In this document: positions 37,911-50,169 of the stretch, piece by piece
Layout of the letters: each line of letters starts with the position of its first letter
Numbering within the stretch: the stretch's first letter is position 1
Assembly (NCBI GenBank): GCA_022829145.1
Contig: CM040744.1
Span: 8,715,001-8,779,000, forward strand
Length of the DNA stretch: 64,000 bases
Direction: 5' to 3'
DNA from: Albula goreensis
Lineage: Eukaryota; Chordata; Actinopteri; Albuliformes; Albulidae
The notes under the pieces: generated by a model
Database searches by the model: none
Told to the model about the DNA's origin: nothing
The model's input: only the letters and a program-made list of their open reading frames with translations
Made by a program: the position numbers and the translations under genes

Positions 37911-38340
37911 TTTTTGGTGTTTCTTAAAAGGTGATCTGGCATTTCAACACATATTCAGAGGTAATATACGTATTTCAATACTACACATATGCCTTAATAA
38001 AAAGTATATTTTGGTGTCTCACAATTGTCACATATTTCAGGTGATCAGTATGTGCAGAAACTGGTTGCATCAGCCCTGGTATTTCTTCTATCTGGACATA
38101 GTCTGAACACACTGAAAACCAAATGCACAATCTTGGCGCACTCCAACGACTTCAAAAAGTGATGTGAACGCAGTGAACACCGAACCCTGGTGACTCTTAC
38201 CACATTCAGAGGCATTACTTTACACCTTTAAAAGGTGACATGGGGACGATGGGCACTAATTGCATTGCCTTGGTGTTTCCTAACACTGCTGAAGGTGATC
38301 TGAGCACACTGAGCGCAAAGTACTGGCGGTATTTCCGTAC
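37911..38340. repeat. Degenerate minisatellite, about 55-bp unit
   Basis: Copies begin with TTGGTG or CTGGTG-like words at about 37914, 38011, 38076, 38133, 38187, 38269 and 38323. Each is followed by a GGTGATCTG..CACACTGA..CACC-like second half. The best copy is 38269-38322 (CTTGGTGTTTCCTAACACT then GCTGAAGGTGATCTGAGCAC). The 81-bp and 97-bp intervals hold an insertion or decayed copy. Divergence is high, so this is an old array. Confidence 0.65.
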
Positions 38341-41300
38341 CGCGCAGTCACGTCCAAGGAGATAAATAAATGAGGCTAAATGAAAGTCTGATCCCTCAGA
38401 GAGCTCCATCCCTCACATTTCCAGCACTGCATTGTGGGTAATCACATCTGGTATTTAAAACAGGATGGAGGATAAAAGGAAGACTTGAGTTTTGTGCTCT
38501 AAAGAGCCAGAGAGCCGGTGCATGTTTCAGTTCAATGCTGAAGGGAACGGCTGTCAGAGGGATGAATAAGGTGCTCTCTCTCCATCTCTCTCTCCCTCTT
38601 TCTCCTGCTCTCTCTCCTAATGACAACCCCGATGGAATTCAGTTAAATATCTCACCTCGGAATTGTGTTAGTTTACTGTCTTTTATCCCCACTTGTGTCA
38701 AGACAGATGGATTTATACACCTGAGGGATACTTTATGATTCAGGATGAAAAACTATATCAACCACTTTCTCTCATTTTCCTCTCTCTCCCTCTCTCTTTG
38801 CTTTCATACACACTTTCTCTCATTTTCCTCTCTCTCCCTCTCTCTTTGCTTTCATACACACTTTCTCTGTATTGCTCTCTTACTTCAAAGTTAAGTTCAA
38901 GGCTGGGTTTATTGACAAAGCGATAAGAACACTTTTAAACTAAAGAAAAATGCCAGAGAAGTGTTGCATAATTTATCTAGATAAATTAAATGTTCATATA
39001 ATCACATATTCATAGATATCCTTGATGAAAACACTTCAGCATAAATTATTTTCGATATCATAAAACAGCTATCTGCCTTTCAATGTTGCATAAAGAAGTG
39101 GAGCAATGAATAAGGTGCTCTCTCATTGTCACTCTCACTCTCAGTGAAATTCAAAACTCACTCCGCAGGTTAAGCTGGTTTACCGATGAACCTGAAACAG
39201 TGACATTTAGAGAACTGCATGTGTAAACTGCTGGCCCCAAATCCCCTTTACTTCCCTTAGATTTGCACAGGATTTGGCTCAAAAAAGCTCTCAGACTGTG
39301 CTCAGTCACCTGCTTTGCTTCAGAGAGAAACCTTGGCAACAGAACGTTTATTTTTCTTCTCTCAGTACAGTAAAATGCAAAGAAAGGAAGATATTTTGCA
39401 AGAAGGGAATGTGATAAAAGGAAATCTACAGTAGCCACATTGCAACATAAATCCTAAATTTATAAAAGAAGATCTGAACAGTTACAAAAGAAGAAGGAGG
39501 GACTGGAGAAAGGCTAAATACAAAATATGAAACATAAAATACAGATCATTATGAAAAAAGGAAAACGGCTGTGTTGCAAACAGGAAAAAAATGACATTGT
39601 ACCATAGAAAGATCCAGAATGGAAATGCATTATATTTAGGACAGGAAAGCAGAGTGAGGTGCAGAAGAAAGGTTATGAGATGAAATCCCAGTTGCTGAAA
39701 TAAAAAAAAACCTACAGAGTCTACGTGTAAGACAGGAGACTAGTTACCATGGTATCTGTGAATTACCTGCTTACCTATACTACACTGGAAACAAATCCCA
39801 CCTTGCCCAGGCTCAGAATAACCATTCTCCCATCGATACTGCTTTTACGTGCAGTCATATCACAAATAAACAAGTGTAAACTCAGTGATCAGACAGCAAT
39901 CTCGGTCCCTGTAAACATTACACTTATCCACGATGTGTTTTGTTTGGGAAAGTAATACCGGGAGAGTATGTTATTCTAAACGACATCACCAAAACTCATT
40001 TCAGAGGGAAAGACCTTCCCTCTGTCAACAGCAAAGTTTTTTTTTTCCTGCAGAAGGGGTGAAGGAAGAAGAAACGTGGGAAAATGTGAATCTGCGCAGT
40101 CCGAAGGGCCGTTTTCCGTGTACTGACGCGTCACGGCTCAGACCGAGCAGCCCAGCAGCTCAAACTTTTGGGGGGGATTCTCTAGTGTTGTAACCCACTT
40201 GTTAAAAGTTAATGATTTAAAGAAGCCAATTCATTTTATCCCGTTGCACCACAGAGAGTGTGACCCAGTTAGGAAATTTAAATAGGGATTTGATTTGAAG
40301 GGGCATATTAATTGGAACAGATGCCTTCTCAATTATTAACATCTCTCACAGCATGGTTGCTTGAGCTAAATTTACACTTCATGTCTGTGCTCCCCCGGCC
40401 TGTTCTAGCCAATGCCTTAATCACGGTCCTGAGAAAGCACAACCGCGGAGCTGGTGGTTCTATCACTAAAAACCTTGTTGGCAGACCCTTGCACACTCAG
40501 TCCATAGGAAAGTGATCTTCTCCAGTTAGGGTCTGCATCTGACATCTCCAAGTGGCCTCTGCCCTCTTGACTTTAATGAAAATAATGGGAACAAAGGCTA
40601 CAGATTGGATTTGGACGCAAGTAACTATACATCACTGCGGCCATTTAATAAGGGTTTCCATAGGCGGAGAGACACCGCTAACGGCTGGCTCCGTGCTCTA
40701 ATGAGCAACTTGGCCAAACACTGTGTTGTTGGACTGTGATGTACGGCACAATGCGAGCGCACAGCATCTTTATGAGAGTCAACAGATTTGTTCTGCTCAT
40801 TACAAGACTGTGTAACAAGCGGTTATCGTGCCTATGGAAGCCCTTATTAAAAGCCTAAATTATAGGGTTTCTCTGCTTGTTTCATTATGATTAACGGTTG
40901 GATCCTCGGTCCATGTCCATGTCCCTACATTTTGTTTTCCTGATGTGGCTGTAATGACCATCAGCTCGGGAGATACAGGTAGTCATATGTGACATTTTTG
41001 AAGTTCACATTTCCTCTGACTGCTGCTTAAGGCACATTGCAGAACTCAGGCCAAAGACAGTAGAGATAAATACCATACTATTTCAGATGAGTCTTCAGAA
41101 CTGAGGAACACTACTAAAAATCTCACATGTACTAAGCTAATGTGTAAATACATATTTCAATTTTATCTAATATTGATAAAATACTCAATTTAACTGACTG
41201 GGTGTTTGTGGGTTTTTTTAACCTTTAGAGACAAAAGGTAGTGTAGTTGCTTTCACATCTTTTTCAATAAATATTTATTTCTAGTAGAATGGTGATGACA

Positions 41301-41563
41301 GTATTGTTCCCATAGGATTTGTCACAGTTTTGTTCATTGACAGTATTTTTGTGTTTAATTAGTTGTACCAAATCATAGTTGAGTTGCAAAACACTGAGCA
41401 GCACTGCACTGAACAGATTTGACAGGTATCATTTCTCATAATAAATCACAACTCCTGCTTTCACTTTCCACTGAATCACCACTGAGCCAAAGTTTCATGT
41501 GCCCAGGAGAAATGACATCATATTCAACAGTCACCAAAATGTATTCAGAAAATATTGCATCAC
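38341..41563. other. Intronic DNA with small repeats
   Basis: It holds the 48-bp duplication, a perfect 20-bp palindrome (38969-38988) and an exact 19-bp word ATGAATAAGGTGCTCTCTC present at both 38562 and 39105. No coding similarity was seen. Confidence 0.5.
38764..38875. repeat. Tandem repeat, 48-bp unit, about 2.3 copies
   Basis: ACTTTCTCTCATTTTCCTCT then CTCTCCCTCTCTCTTTGC then TTTCATACAC starts at 38764 and 38812, with a partial third copy from 38860. The first two copies are essentially identical, so the duplication is very recent. Confidence 0.92.
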
Positions 41564-41615
41564 ATTATAGGCATATAGTAGACGCTCATATCCAGAGCGA
41601 CTTACAACACAAAGT
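41564..41615 (-). mobile_element. SINE/L2-type 3' tail, minus orientation
   Basis: The plus strand reads ATTATAGGCATATAGTAGAC, then GCTCATATCCAGAGCGACTT, then ACAAC. This is the reverse complement of the classic teleost SINE tail (TGTAAGTCGCTCTGGATAAG, then AGCGTCTGCTAAATG) with few changes. The tRNA-like head is not visible beyond about 41640, so this is a tail-only, 5'-truncated copy. Confidence 0.65.
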
Positions 41616-44600
41616 GCATTTTTTTAAGGGAGTTAAAGTGCTTGGGGGGTCAAACTCTCAAACATAAGCAGCTTTAAAATTACATGACCAAAAATATCCC
41701 CTTAAAACATGCATACTAAATATGCATGCAAATATGTATCCATGACACAGACATGGCCCTTAAACTTTGCATTGGTTTTTATAAAGAAAAATTACATTTT
41801 CCTGAATATTCTGTTTGAAATTTGTTTTTTGAAAACAAGATCATGCATTTTACAACAGGCTCCTTTGCAAGCTTATGTGTCAAGGTAAATGCACAAGCCA
41901 GTCATTTTAAAGCATTGAAAAATTATGCTAATTCAAAAGCATTTCAGCCTCCATTGTGCAGAATGAGCATTCATCAGCTCGTATCTTTTTAGGCCAGTTA
42001 TCTTAATCAAAATGCTGCAAGAACTAATAACCTTCAGCAGATAACAACAAGAGATTCATTAGTGATGTGAGCAATACTCACATTTAGACCATACACATCC
42101 AAGGGAACAAGATCAGATTTAATTTGTGAGCACTTCATTATTATATATTTATTGTTTGCATTTTGGCTAACCCTCTTTGCATAGCACATCATAGGACATT
42201 GCTCCTCACGCCCTGCTGCCTTTAAAACCCTCTTAATAGTTGTTTATTGGGTCGATGTGCTGCTTAACAGAACTCAGTTCAAGTTATGGTTCCATGAACA
42301 TACATAATGTCTGCAGCGGTTACTGCCTGATTGATTTCATCATTGAAGAGCGCATGGAATCCACACTGTGTCAGATGCATATCTAGCACATTATCATAGC
42401 TCCTTACACTGAAGACTGAATGAAAGAAGTGGGAGACAGCGACCTACATCTGTAACACATTATGTTTTGCATTATTGATATTAGTTCAGACAAATTCTTA
42501 GATAGAGCTGAAATAACAAGCAATGAACTACACTCCAACCCAGCTGAAAAGATGGAGGAAAAGAGATAACTATCATGAATAGAAGACCACATAGCTCCAA
42601 GCACAAAACATTTAAGCCAAATCATTTTCAATTAAAAGTCATTTTTAATGGAACATTTTCTGGAAACTTTTTCGGCAGTGTTTTACCCAAATTTTGTATA
42701 TGTCATGAATATAAATTAAGACATTAAGAGATTTCACACATTAAATGTAACTGAAAATACGAGTGTTTAAAATAATAAATGTTGTTTCATGAAAGAGTCG
42801 GGAAATCACATGATAGAGTGGCCAACCTGTACAGTAAATTTGACACTTAAATTGTAACACCCTTGCTTGTCATGCTGTCAATCCCCTGGAATGCTGTCTC
42901 CACAGCTCCAACTACCCAGCACTGAGTCATGGCACTTCCAGTAAATCCTTTTCACAAAGTCCTACCAGTCTCACCTGATCCAGCGTGCTCCTGAAACATG
43001 GCTACATTCATGAAAATTCTACTGATGTATCCAGTGTTTAGAGAATTTCAAATGAGCATGGAGAGATAAGTCGGCCAGCTGAGTCAAGCTGCCTATTAAC
43101 CTTCGAGCTGCTAGATACACCGGACATTTTTCTGAAAGAGTCATTATTATACAGCTTATAGCAGCTAACGTCCTAGGTAAATTATGTCAAAGCAAATTCT
43201 GTCAGAGATTGCTAATTAACAGCCTGCCATATGCTCTGTACAATACTAGCTCTCTGCCTAATTTAAAATGGAATTGCGAGGCATTCATAACCACCATCAT
43301 ATAAAAAACAGGTTATAACACGGTCAGTCACAATGCACAGAAAAGCACTCAACCTCAGATGAACAAAGCCAAAATTGCCTTTACATTTTATGAGTCTGTT
43401 GAGTCTATGAGCTGTTGTTTTTGGAAATGTGAAGTAATTATATGCGAATCACAGCTGTTATCCATAAAAGGTAATAGAGTGAATATGGTCCAATCTCCCA
43501 CACTGCATGTATTAACAATGTGCTAGTATGTTTAACACCAGATGCACATCTACTGTGGGTAGACAAAAGCCAACCTGCGTCATAGCACTGCCTTGCAGCA
43601 TATAGTTAACAAATGTCTGTTTTACCAGATACATTATACCTTTGGTTAGTTAGTTGGAAAGTTAGCAGAGAAGCTAATCACCAGGATGCCTTTTATGTGA
43701 AGATATCATCACACCAAGTAGTTATAGTCAAAAAAAGACCTGAAGGTGTTCCCATAGCCCATACTTAAGATGTTCCCATACTGGTCACCTGTGACAACAG
43801 CTCAGCCAAAAGACAGACACCACAGAAGGTCCTACCCTAAGCAACAAACGCTAAGAAGAAGTAGCTGTTTTCATACAGCTTTTTCATAGAGAACCAGAAT
43901 CTACTTTTCAGCTTGTTTGTTTAACTATCTGTGCAAAATTGTTAAGAGGAGTCAAATTTTCCTTTGTTGTGGCAGCTGTTATGTTTTGACGTTCAATTTA
44001 ACTCCAGGACAAGCTTAAACCCGTGAAGATGAGAAAAGGTGTATAGGATGCTAACGGCTCGTTTTGAGACACCCGAAAGACTTGTTGATTTTGCTGTGCG
44101 GCACAGTGGGTATGTTGCACAGCTGAGCCGCATGGCTTCCGTGAACTGTGTGAAATCCATGAAGCTAAAACTACACTGGCTTTGCAATCCACTTATATTT
44201 TTGGTATCTAATCATGGTATACTCACAAGTGTGCACTTTAGCTCTTGAGGATAATACAGCACTGAAGCCAAATATCATTCATTACTGTTCAATTTACCTT
44301 GCCTAGGTAGCGATTTCTCTTCTGCCATGTGGCATGGCAGTTATTTTTGTTGAGGATAGCCACACTGAGGCCTTTTTGATTTCTGTGGCTTGAAGCCCTT
44401 TTTACATCAAATGGCGAGAAAAAGCCTGTAATTCGATTTTCATTCATACCAGAATCCAAAAACACAAACATACCCGCCAATTGAGGGTGTGCTCCTGTTA
44501 GCCCATCTTGTTATCCATTTCTGCGGACATATGGATATATGGTCTTATTTTCAAAGCCATCTAATCCTTTTGTTTGTCATTACTGTACCCTCATCAATGC

Positions 44601-46019
44601 ATACTTTTGTGAGAGACTGTCCATAGTTCCATTGCTTCAGTTCAGTTTTCTGCACTGTCATACTCGCATGCATCCATGTAAATACTTGGCTGCCAAGATT
44701 GTGTTTTCTTGAATCTCAGCAACTTTGCAGGGCAGTTTTATCTGTACAGTGAGTGTACTTTGCATGCACTGAAGAGCAGGCAAACAGCACAGGTAAGCAT
44801 GTACGGAATGCAGTTGTTTTGTTTCAGGTTAGCGCTGACATTTACCATGTTATATAATGGCATGATCCATATCGACAAAAGCCTTAAATTGTTAAGGAGA
44901 GAGATAAAAATCCTTTGGAGCAGAAAAAAAAATAATGTGACCAATCTATTATTTTCATCCTTCTGGGTACACACGCAGTAGCACTGAACTCTGTGTAACA
45001 CATGTACGTCACTCCGGTTATATTCCAAGCAGAAGGCAAATATTTCAAGCGTGTGGCTGGCTCACTATTTATACTCCTAAAACAAACTTCCATTGTGTGA
45101 CTTTTCTATCCAGGCGGACATTAATAGTGTGTGAAAGCTTGTGCTCTTTCATATGAAAGCCTTTCAACAAAATGTAACTGCATTTTCACTGCCGACTTGA
45201 TGACTACTGTCAGGTCTGAGCTGTGTACCACCAATTTTGTTTGAAATTTTTCAACACATTTATATATTTGCATTTATTCAAAATCATCCTATTAAGTTCT
45301 TTGATTCATTTAGACAATTTTCTCCTTTTTACATTTTTTTTCTGGCCTTTGCTGCTGAAGAATAAAGCATTGTCAGGGCTCTTGCCTGCAAGCCAGTGAC
45401 TATTTCAGACCGAACAGTTCACACAGTGCTGCAGGAGAAAGCTAGCACTTCTTGGATGAAAGTCATATCTCCCACTGACAATAGCAGGTACCCTGTGGGT
45501 GTGTGAGGCCAACTGTGAAGTACTGCCACTGTCCAGTTCCAGTCATTGACCACCAAAGCAGCCGCACCTACACTGCTCAGTCTGCCTGTACGGTGAGCGG
45601 CCTCTTACCACACCCAAGCCCAAATTTTCAGTGCATATTTACCATGTAAATCAAAATGACAGGAATTATCAATACATCATCATCTATACATGGATGCAAT
45701 GACACAAAGATGAATAGAGGACCTTTAAGAGACATTTAAGGGACAGTCATTTTACTCCTCTATCCTTGGTACCCAAGGACAATAGTAACCTTCCCATGTA
45801 CTGTTCAAGTCAAATGTATTATCATACTTGTGTTAAATATTTGAACTCCTATTGACAGATTGAGAATGGGAGTGGCTGTCTGGGCAGAAGTCCAACAACT
45901 GCAGCCCTTCAGTAGTGTCTCCCCTTGAACCTTCACCCCTGACCCCCATCACTGCCCTCCCCCCTCCCTATCCCGATTCCAGTGCCGTCCGTGATTCATG
46001 ACCATGATCCCCTGCTCTT
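41616..46019. other. Intronic DNA, nothing recognised
   Basis: AT-rich. Short overlapping frames near 43990-44250 and 44700-45100 show no family similarity. The perfect palindrome CTTTCATATGAAAG lies near 45148. Confidence 0.5.
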
Positions 46020-46360
46020 GGGCGTATTATTAACTCCATGCTACGGGCAGGCTGGTGCCTGGTGTCGCCCGTATATCAGCGATCCACTCTGGGGCTGAGT
46101 GGCAGGGCCGTAAATTTACTTTATGTTGTCATTACTTACTGGGAAGCGCCGACGGTATCAGTCGCACCAGTTGCATGTGAGTTACTGCCGCAGATCAAAC
46201 TCCATGACTTCTTCGCTGAAGTGAAATAGCAACAGTAATGACATGTTAAAGCAAAGCGAGACGCCTGACATGAGTACAGTAAGTAAATGGTATTACTTAT
46301 TGTCTCCAGCGACCGGCCGTCCTTGAGCCAAGAGTTTATCGCCTGCCCTTGGCTCTAAAG
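46020..46360. promoter_or_regulatory. GC-raised, complex segment with a small hairpin
   Basis: Complex, non-repetitive sequence of higher GC than its surroundings, with CCGTCCGTGATTCATGACC, GGGCGTATTATTAACTCC and a GAGCCAAG/CTTGGCTC inverted repeat (46325-46332 with 46348-46355). It has the look of a conserved noncoding element but no comparison can be made here. An open frame at 46038-46229 is unremarkable. Confidence 0.25.
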
Positions 46361-46670
46361 ACACATGCAGGAACACATCAGTGAAATGCTGCGAACGAAC
46401 CCGTGACGCTTAAATGCGACTGCTGCAGTGGCATCACTGCATTCACACCCTGTTCTGAGATTCTGCTTGCGAACCAAGCAGCTGCGCCATTGTTCGCGGA
46501 TTTACCAAAAGCTCAGAACTTTTCTAATGGGCTTGACTGCTAGGAAAATTTTTCAAGGTTGTTTTTTTTTTTCGCCTTTTGTATATTTCTCTGTCTAATT
46601 TAAGTGCCTACTGAGAGAAGTACTGATATCCTACTGCTTTATTCAAGACTTAAGGCCTGCTGGCCCCCTG

Positions 46671-47045
46671 TTGTGTTGTCTCTCTCTCTCTTTCTCTTTC
46701 TCTCTCTCGATCTCTCCTTCTCTCTCTCTCTCTCCCTTTTTCTCATTCTCTCTGGCTTTCTCTCACTCTCTCTCGATCTCTCTCTCTCTCCCTTTTTCTC
46801 ATTCTCTCTGGCTTTCTCTCTCTCGCTCTCTCTCTCCCTTTTTCTCAGTCTCTCTGGCTTTCACACTCTCTCTCTCTCTCTCACACTCTCTCTCTCTCTC
46901 TCTCCTTTTTCTCATTCTCTCTGGCTTTCTCTCTCTCTCTCCCTTTTTCTCATTCTCTCTGGCTCTCTCTCACTCTCTCCCTTTTTCTCATTCTCTCTGG
47001 CTCTCTCTCACTCTCTCTATCTCATTCTAGCCATCTCCCCCTCCC
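46671..47045. repeat. Long TC-rich tract with embedded tandem unit
   Basis: About 375 bp of almost pure pyrimidine. The block CCCTTTTTCTCATTCTCTCT then GGCT recurs at about 46734, 46790, 46836, 46904, 46941 and 46979, separated by (TC)n of varying length; the last intervals are 37-38 bp. A 213-residue plus-strand frame over it (46604-47245) is a low-complexity Ser/Leu/Phe artefact. Such mirror-like polypyrimidine DNA can form triplex (H-DNA) structures. Confidence 0.9.
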
Positions 47046-49080
47046 TCTCATCTTCTTCTATCATAGGAATGTATCTCTCTCATTTACTGCTCAACCCCCA
47101 CTGTGTAAATGAAGGTCACACCAACCCAGACACAACAGACCCCCGATGGGCAACTCCAACCTTGCGGGATCTAGATTTTAATTCCTCCTCTGTTTATTTA
47201 CGCCAGTTCTATTTAAGGTCTGGTCAAATCATCTTGTTTGCATGAATGAGAGAAAGCAAACCAAGAGAATGCCTTGAATATCTGAGTGTGCACAAAGGGG
47301 CTAAAAGGAAAGTGGTAGATACCCAAAATGTGAAAGCGCATCGGTTCTGAGAAACACTATGAATATATTAAACGCATTAGCTCGCTGAACAGAAATTGCA
47401 TGTGCTTTCCGAAGGCTCCTCTGGCTTAACAGTGACATGTCTGCTAGCACAACCTCCTACTAGCTACATCTTGAAAAGATGTAAAACCCTATCACAATCT
47501 TAAATCATTGTAGCTATTTTCATCTTTCACAAATCACAGTGTCTCAGACACTCATGCCTGAACATGAACAAATCAGATCTTCAAATCCACATTTAAATGT
47601 TACTGCACTAAAAGGTTAACCCAAAGACTCTCTATCATATTTAACTTACAGAGAGTATCGCTATCTATATTTGGATGAGTGGATGTATTCTGGGAGGTTT
47701 CCGATCAAATTATTAAGTATTAATATCAAAAACAAACAAACTCTTGACAAGCTACATCTTTGTAGCTCAGGCATATTTGCATAGATGTTCTTGGGTCTAA
47801 TTTAAGCATCAGTCTCAAATTAGCAGTAGCAGTCTCAAAATAGGCAGCTCCCCTCTATGCTGTGATGTTCACACAATGTACACTGAAGCAAATGCTCTGA
47901 TCAGGGCCATGTAGACCGGGGGGGGGGGCAGTGGGCTGAGGCAAACGCGCTCAGTAAAAATAGGGCACCCCCTCTAACCATCCCCAACACAGCAAAGAAA
48001 AATCATGTCCACTAATTTCGCCGCTCAGCCATAGACTCTTTGGAATAAATGTATAGGAGCTCAGTAAATGTAGTACATGTAACATAAATGTCTAATGTGC
48101 AATTACACGTTAGATACACTCATACATTAAATGAATTACCACTCTAATTCTGATTTCATGTAGGTCTGTCCAGTGAATGGTCTGCTGTGAAAAAACACAT
48201 GGCCTCTCTCTCAACACATGATAATGAGAAAAGCAACAGACTACAGTTAACCACAAAACCAGACAACAGCCTTTGTAGTACAGTATAGAAATTTTTACAT
48301 TCATCATTATCTTTTTTTGTACTTCTCTGTTAAATCGTGTACATGGACATATTTTGCTTATTAATTAATATTTAGATAATATCAACTGACACTCAACTGT
48401 CAAAACAGCCATATTTAAAACTGGGTAATGATAATAAGATGAAATAATAATAATTCTAAATCATAAAATCCCATTTGGCTTAATATGTACTGTATGCCTG
48501 TTTTAAAATAGAATGATTACAGAAATCTGATAAGCTATCATTATAATACTGTCCGCAGAATTAAAGTGAAATCTCTTATTATTTAATTAACTTTTTCAGC
48601 TGGAGAAAAAGTAATCTTGTGTCCAATTGTCCTTTTTGCATTTGTCTGTAGGGGGCATTTAAGACAATGGCACAATAGATCGTCACTCAAGAGATCCTTG
48701 CTTCATTTTGGACAGTGCAATTCATTTCACTAGAGAGATTCAGTACATAGGCAGTACGTCCAAAGACTATATTAGCATAATATATTTCTAATTCGATGCT
48801 TAACGGGAAGTCCACCTAAATGTTTATGATTTCCACAGGCGGCATACGTTCTTTGATATGTGTCGTAAAACAAGCGATTTGGCAGTGTCCGCTGCCCGCC
48901 TGGTGACTCAAAGGTACGAATCATTTAGGGTCAGTGATTCTGAATACCCAGTTCACTTCAGTGATTGGTTTAAAAACATTTTCTCACTCAGGAACTGCAG
49001 ATCGCTTGTCCGCACACATAGTCTTTGCTTTGTCAGTACACACAGCACCAGTGGAAAACTGGGCAAGTAATCGGCCAGTG

Positions 49081-49130
49081 AACCCCCACCCCCCCCCCCC
49101 CCCCACCCCCTCACCCCCGATCCCACCGCC
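49081..49130. repeat. C-rich tract with G-quadruplex / i-motif potential
   Basis: ACCCCCACC, then about 16 consecutive C, then ACCCCCTCACCCCC. This gives four or more runs of at least five C separated by short spacers. The minus strand, which is the grid2 sense strand, therefore carries a G-rich quadruplex-forming sequence, also in RNA. Confidence 0.85.
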
Positions 49131-49458
49131 CCGACATGCTTGAATCTGATATTTGATTTCATTTGGTATTTAATTTAGGAGGCCATTTCAAACACACAGG
49201 CACTTAATTTCAGCTGGCAGCCCCTTCCTGCTCTAGGGAGCCATCTAAAAATTACTATATAGTAACAATACAACTGGGAACCCATATTCAAAATGCTATT
49301 AGCACATAACATCACAGGAGTCATTGCCCACAGGCACAAAAATCATAAGAAATAGAGATGTTTGGGTGCTCTGCAGTTGCGCAAGGTAAACATGGCTACA
49401 CACTGCTGACCAAATCATTGTTGATTACCTTGTACTTTGAATTTATCCAAGCGTGCAT

Positions 49459-49461
<3 letters not shown>

Positions 49462-49494
<33 letters not shown>
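49462..49494. repeat. CA microsatellite, about 33 bp
   Basis: A pure AC/CA run after GTGCATGCAA. It lies about 250 bp before the 38-bp minisatellite. Confidence 0.95.
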
Positions 49495-49495
<1 letters not shown>

Positions 49496-49751
49496 ACCTT
49501 TCCTTCAATGATTTCTGCTTGGCATCGGATCCACATAATGTAGCATTCCCATCACTCTGCTAAAACTGAAATACTGATTCATCCTGCTGCACCCACCCAC
49601 TGCACTATGAGAGTGATCCCATATGCGCTTTCTTTTTCAGTTCACTGGCACAGCACACTCTGCTGTATTACACTGTAGCTGTATCTTACCGTAGTGCCCC
49701 CCAATGACTGTATTTCACTAAGACTGATTCATAGTCTTCCTTTATCACACA

Positions 49752-50169
49752 CTAAAGCTAGTTCCTCCTTCAGTGTTTCACTAATTGCACTGAAGCTGGT
49801 TGCTCCTGCAGAGTTCCTCTAATTCCACTGAAGCTGGTTGCTCTTGTAGTGTTTCTCTAATTCCTCTGAAGCTGGTTGCTCTTGTAGTGTTTCTCTAATT
49901 CCTCTGAAGCTAGGCCTTCCTGCCATGTTTCACTAATTACACTGAAGCTGTTTGCTCCTGTAGTGTTTCTTTAATTCCTCTGAAGCTGGTTGCTCTTGTA
50001 GTGTTTCTCTAATTCCACTGAAGCTTGTTGCTCCTGCAGAGTTTCTTCACTTACACAGAAGCTGGTTGTGCCTGTAGTGTTTCTCTAATTCCACTAAAGC
50101 TGACTCTTCCTGCAGGATTTCTCTAATTCCACTGAAGCTGGTTTTCCATAATGTTTCCCTGTTTAACTG
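49752..50169. repeat. Minisatellite, 11 copies, exact 38-bp spacing
   Basis: Copies begin with CTGAAGCTGG or variants at 49752, 49790, 49828, 49866, 49904, 49942, 49980, 50018, 50056, 50094 and 50132. The rest of the unit is like TTGCTCCTGTAGTGTTTCTC then TAATTCCA. The copies differ by substitutions but the spacing never departs from 38 bp. Because 38 is not a multiple of 3, it does not encode a protein repeat. Confidence 0.92.

Noticed and set aside
46604-47245. 213-codon plus-strand open frame rich in Ser, Leu and Phe
   Set aside because: It is a translation of the TC-rich repeat tract. There is no complex sequence beyond the repeat and no splice or promoter context.
47915-47975. G-run followed by GGGCACCCCCTC, considered as a DNA-transposon fragment
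   Set aside because: Only a short compositional resemblance, with no termini or coding trace.
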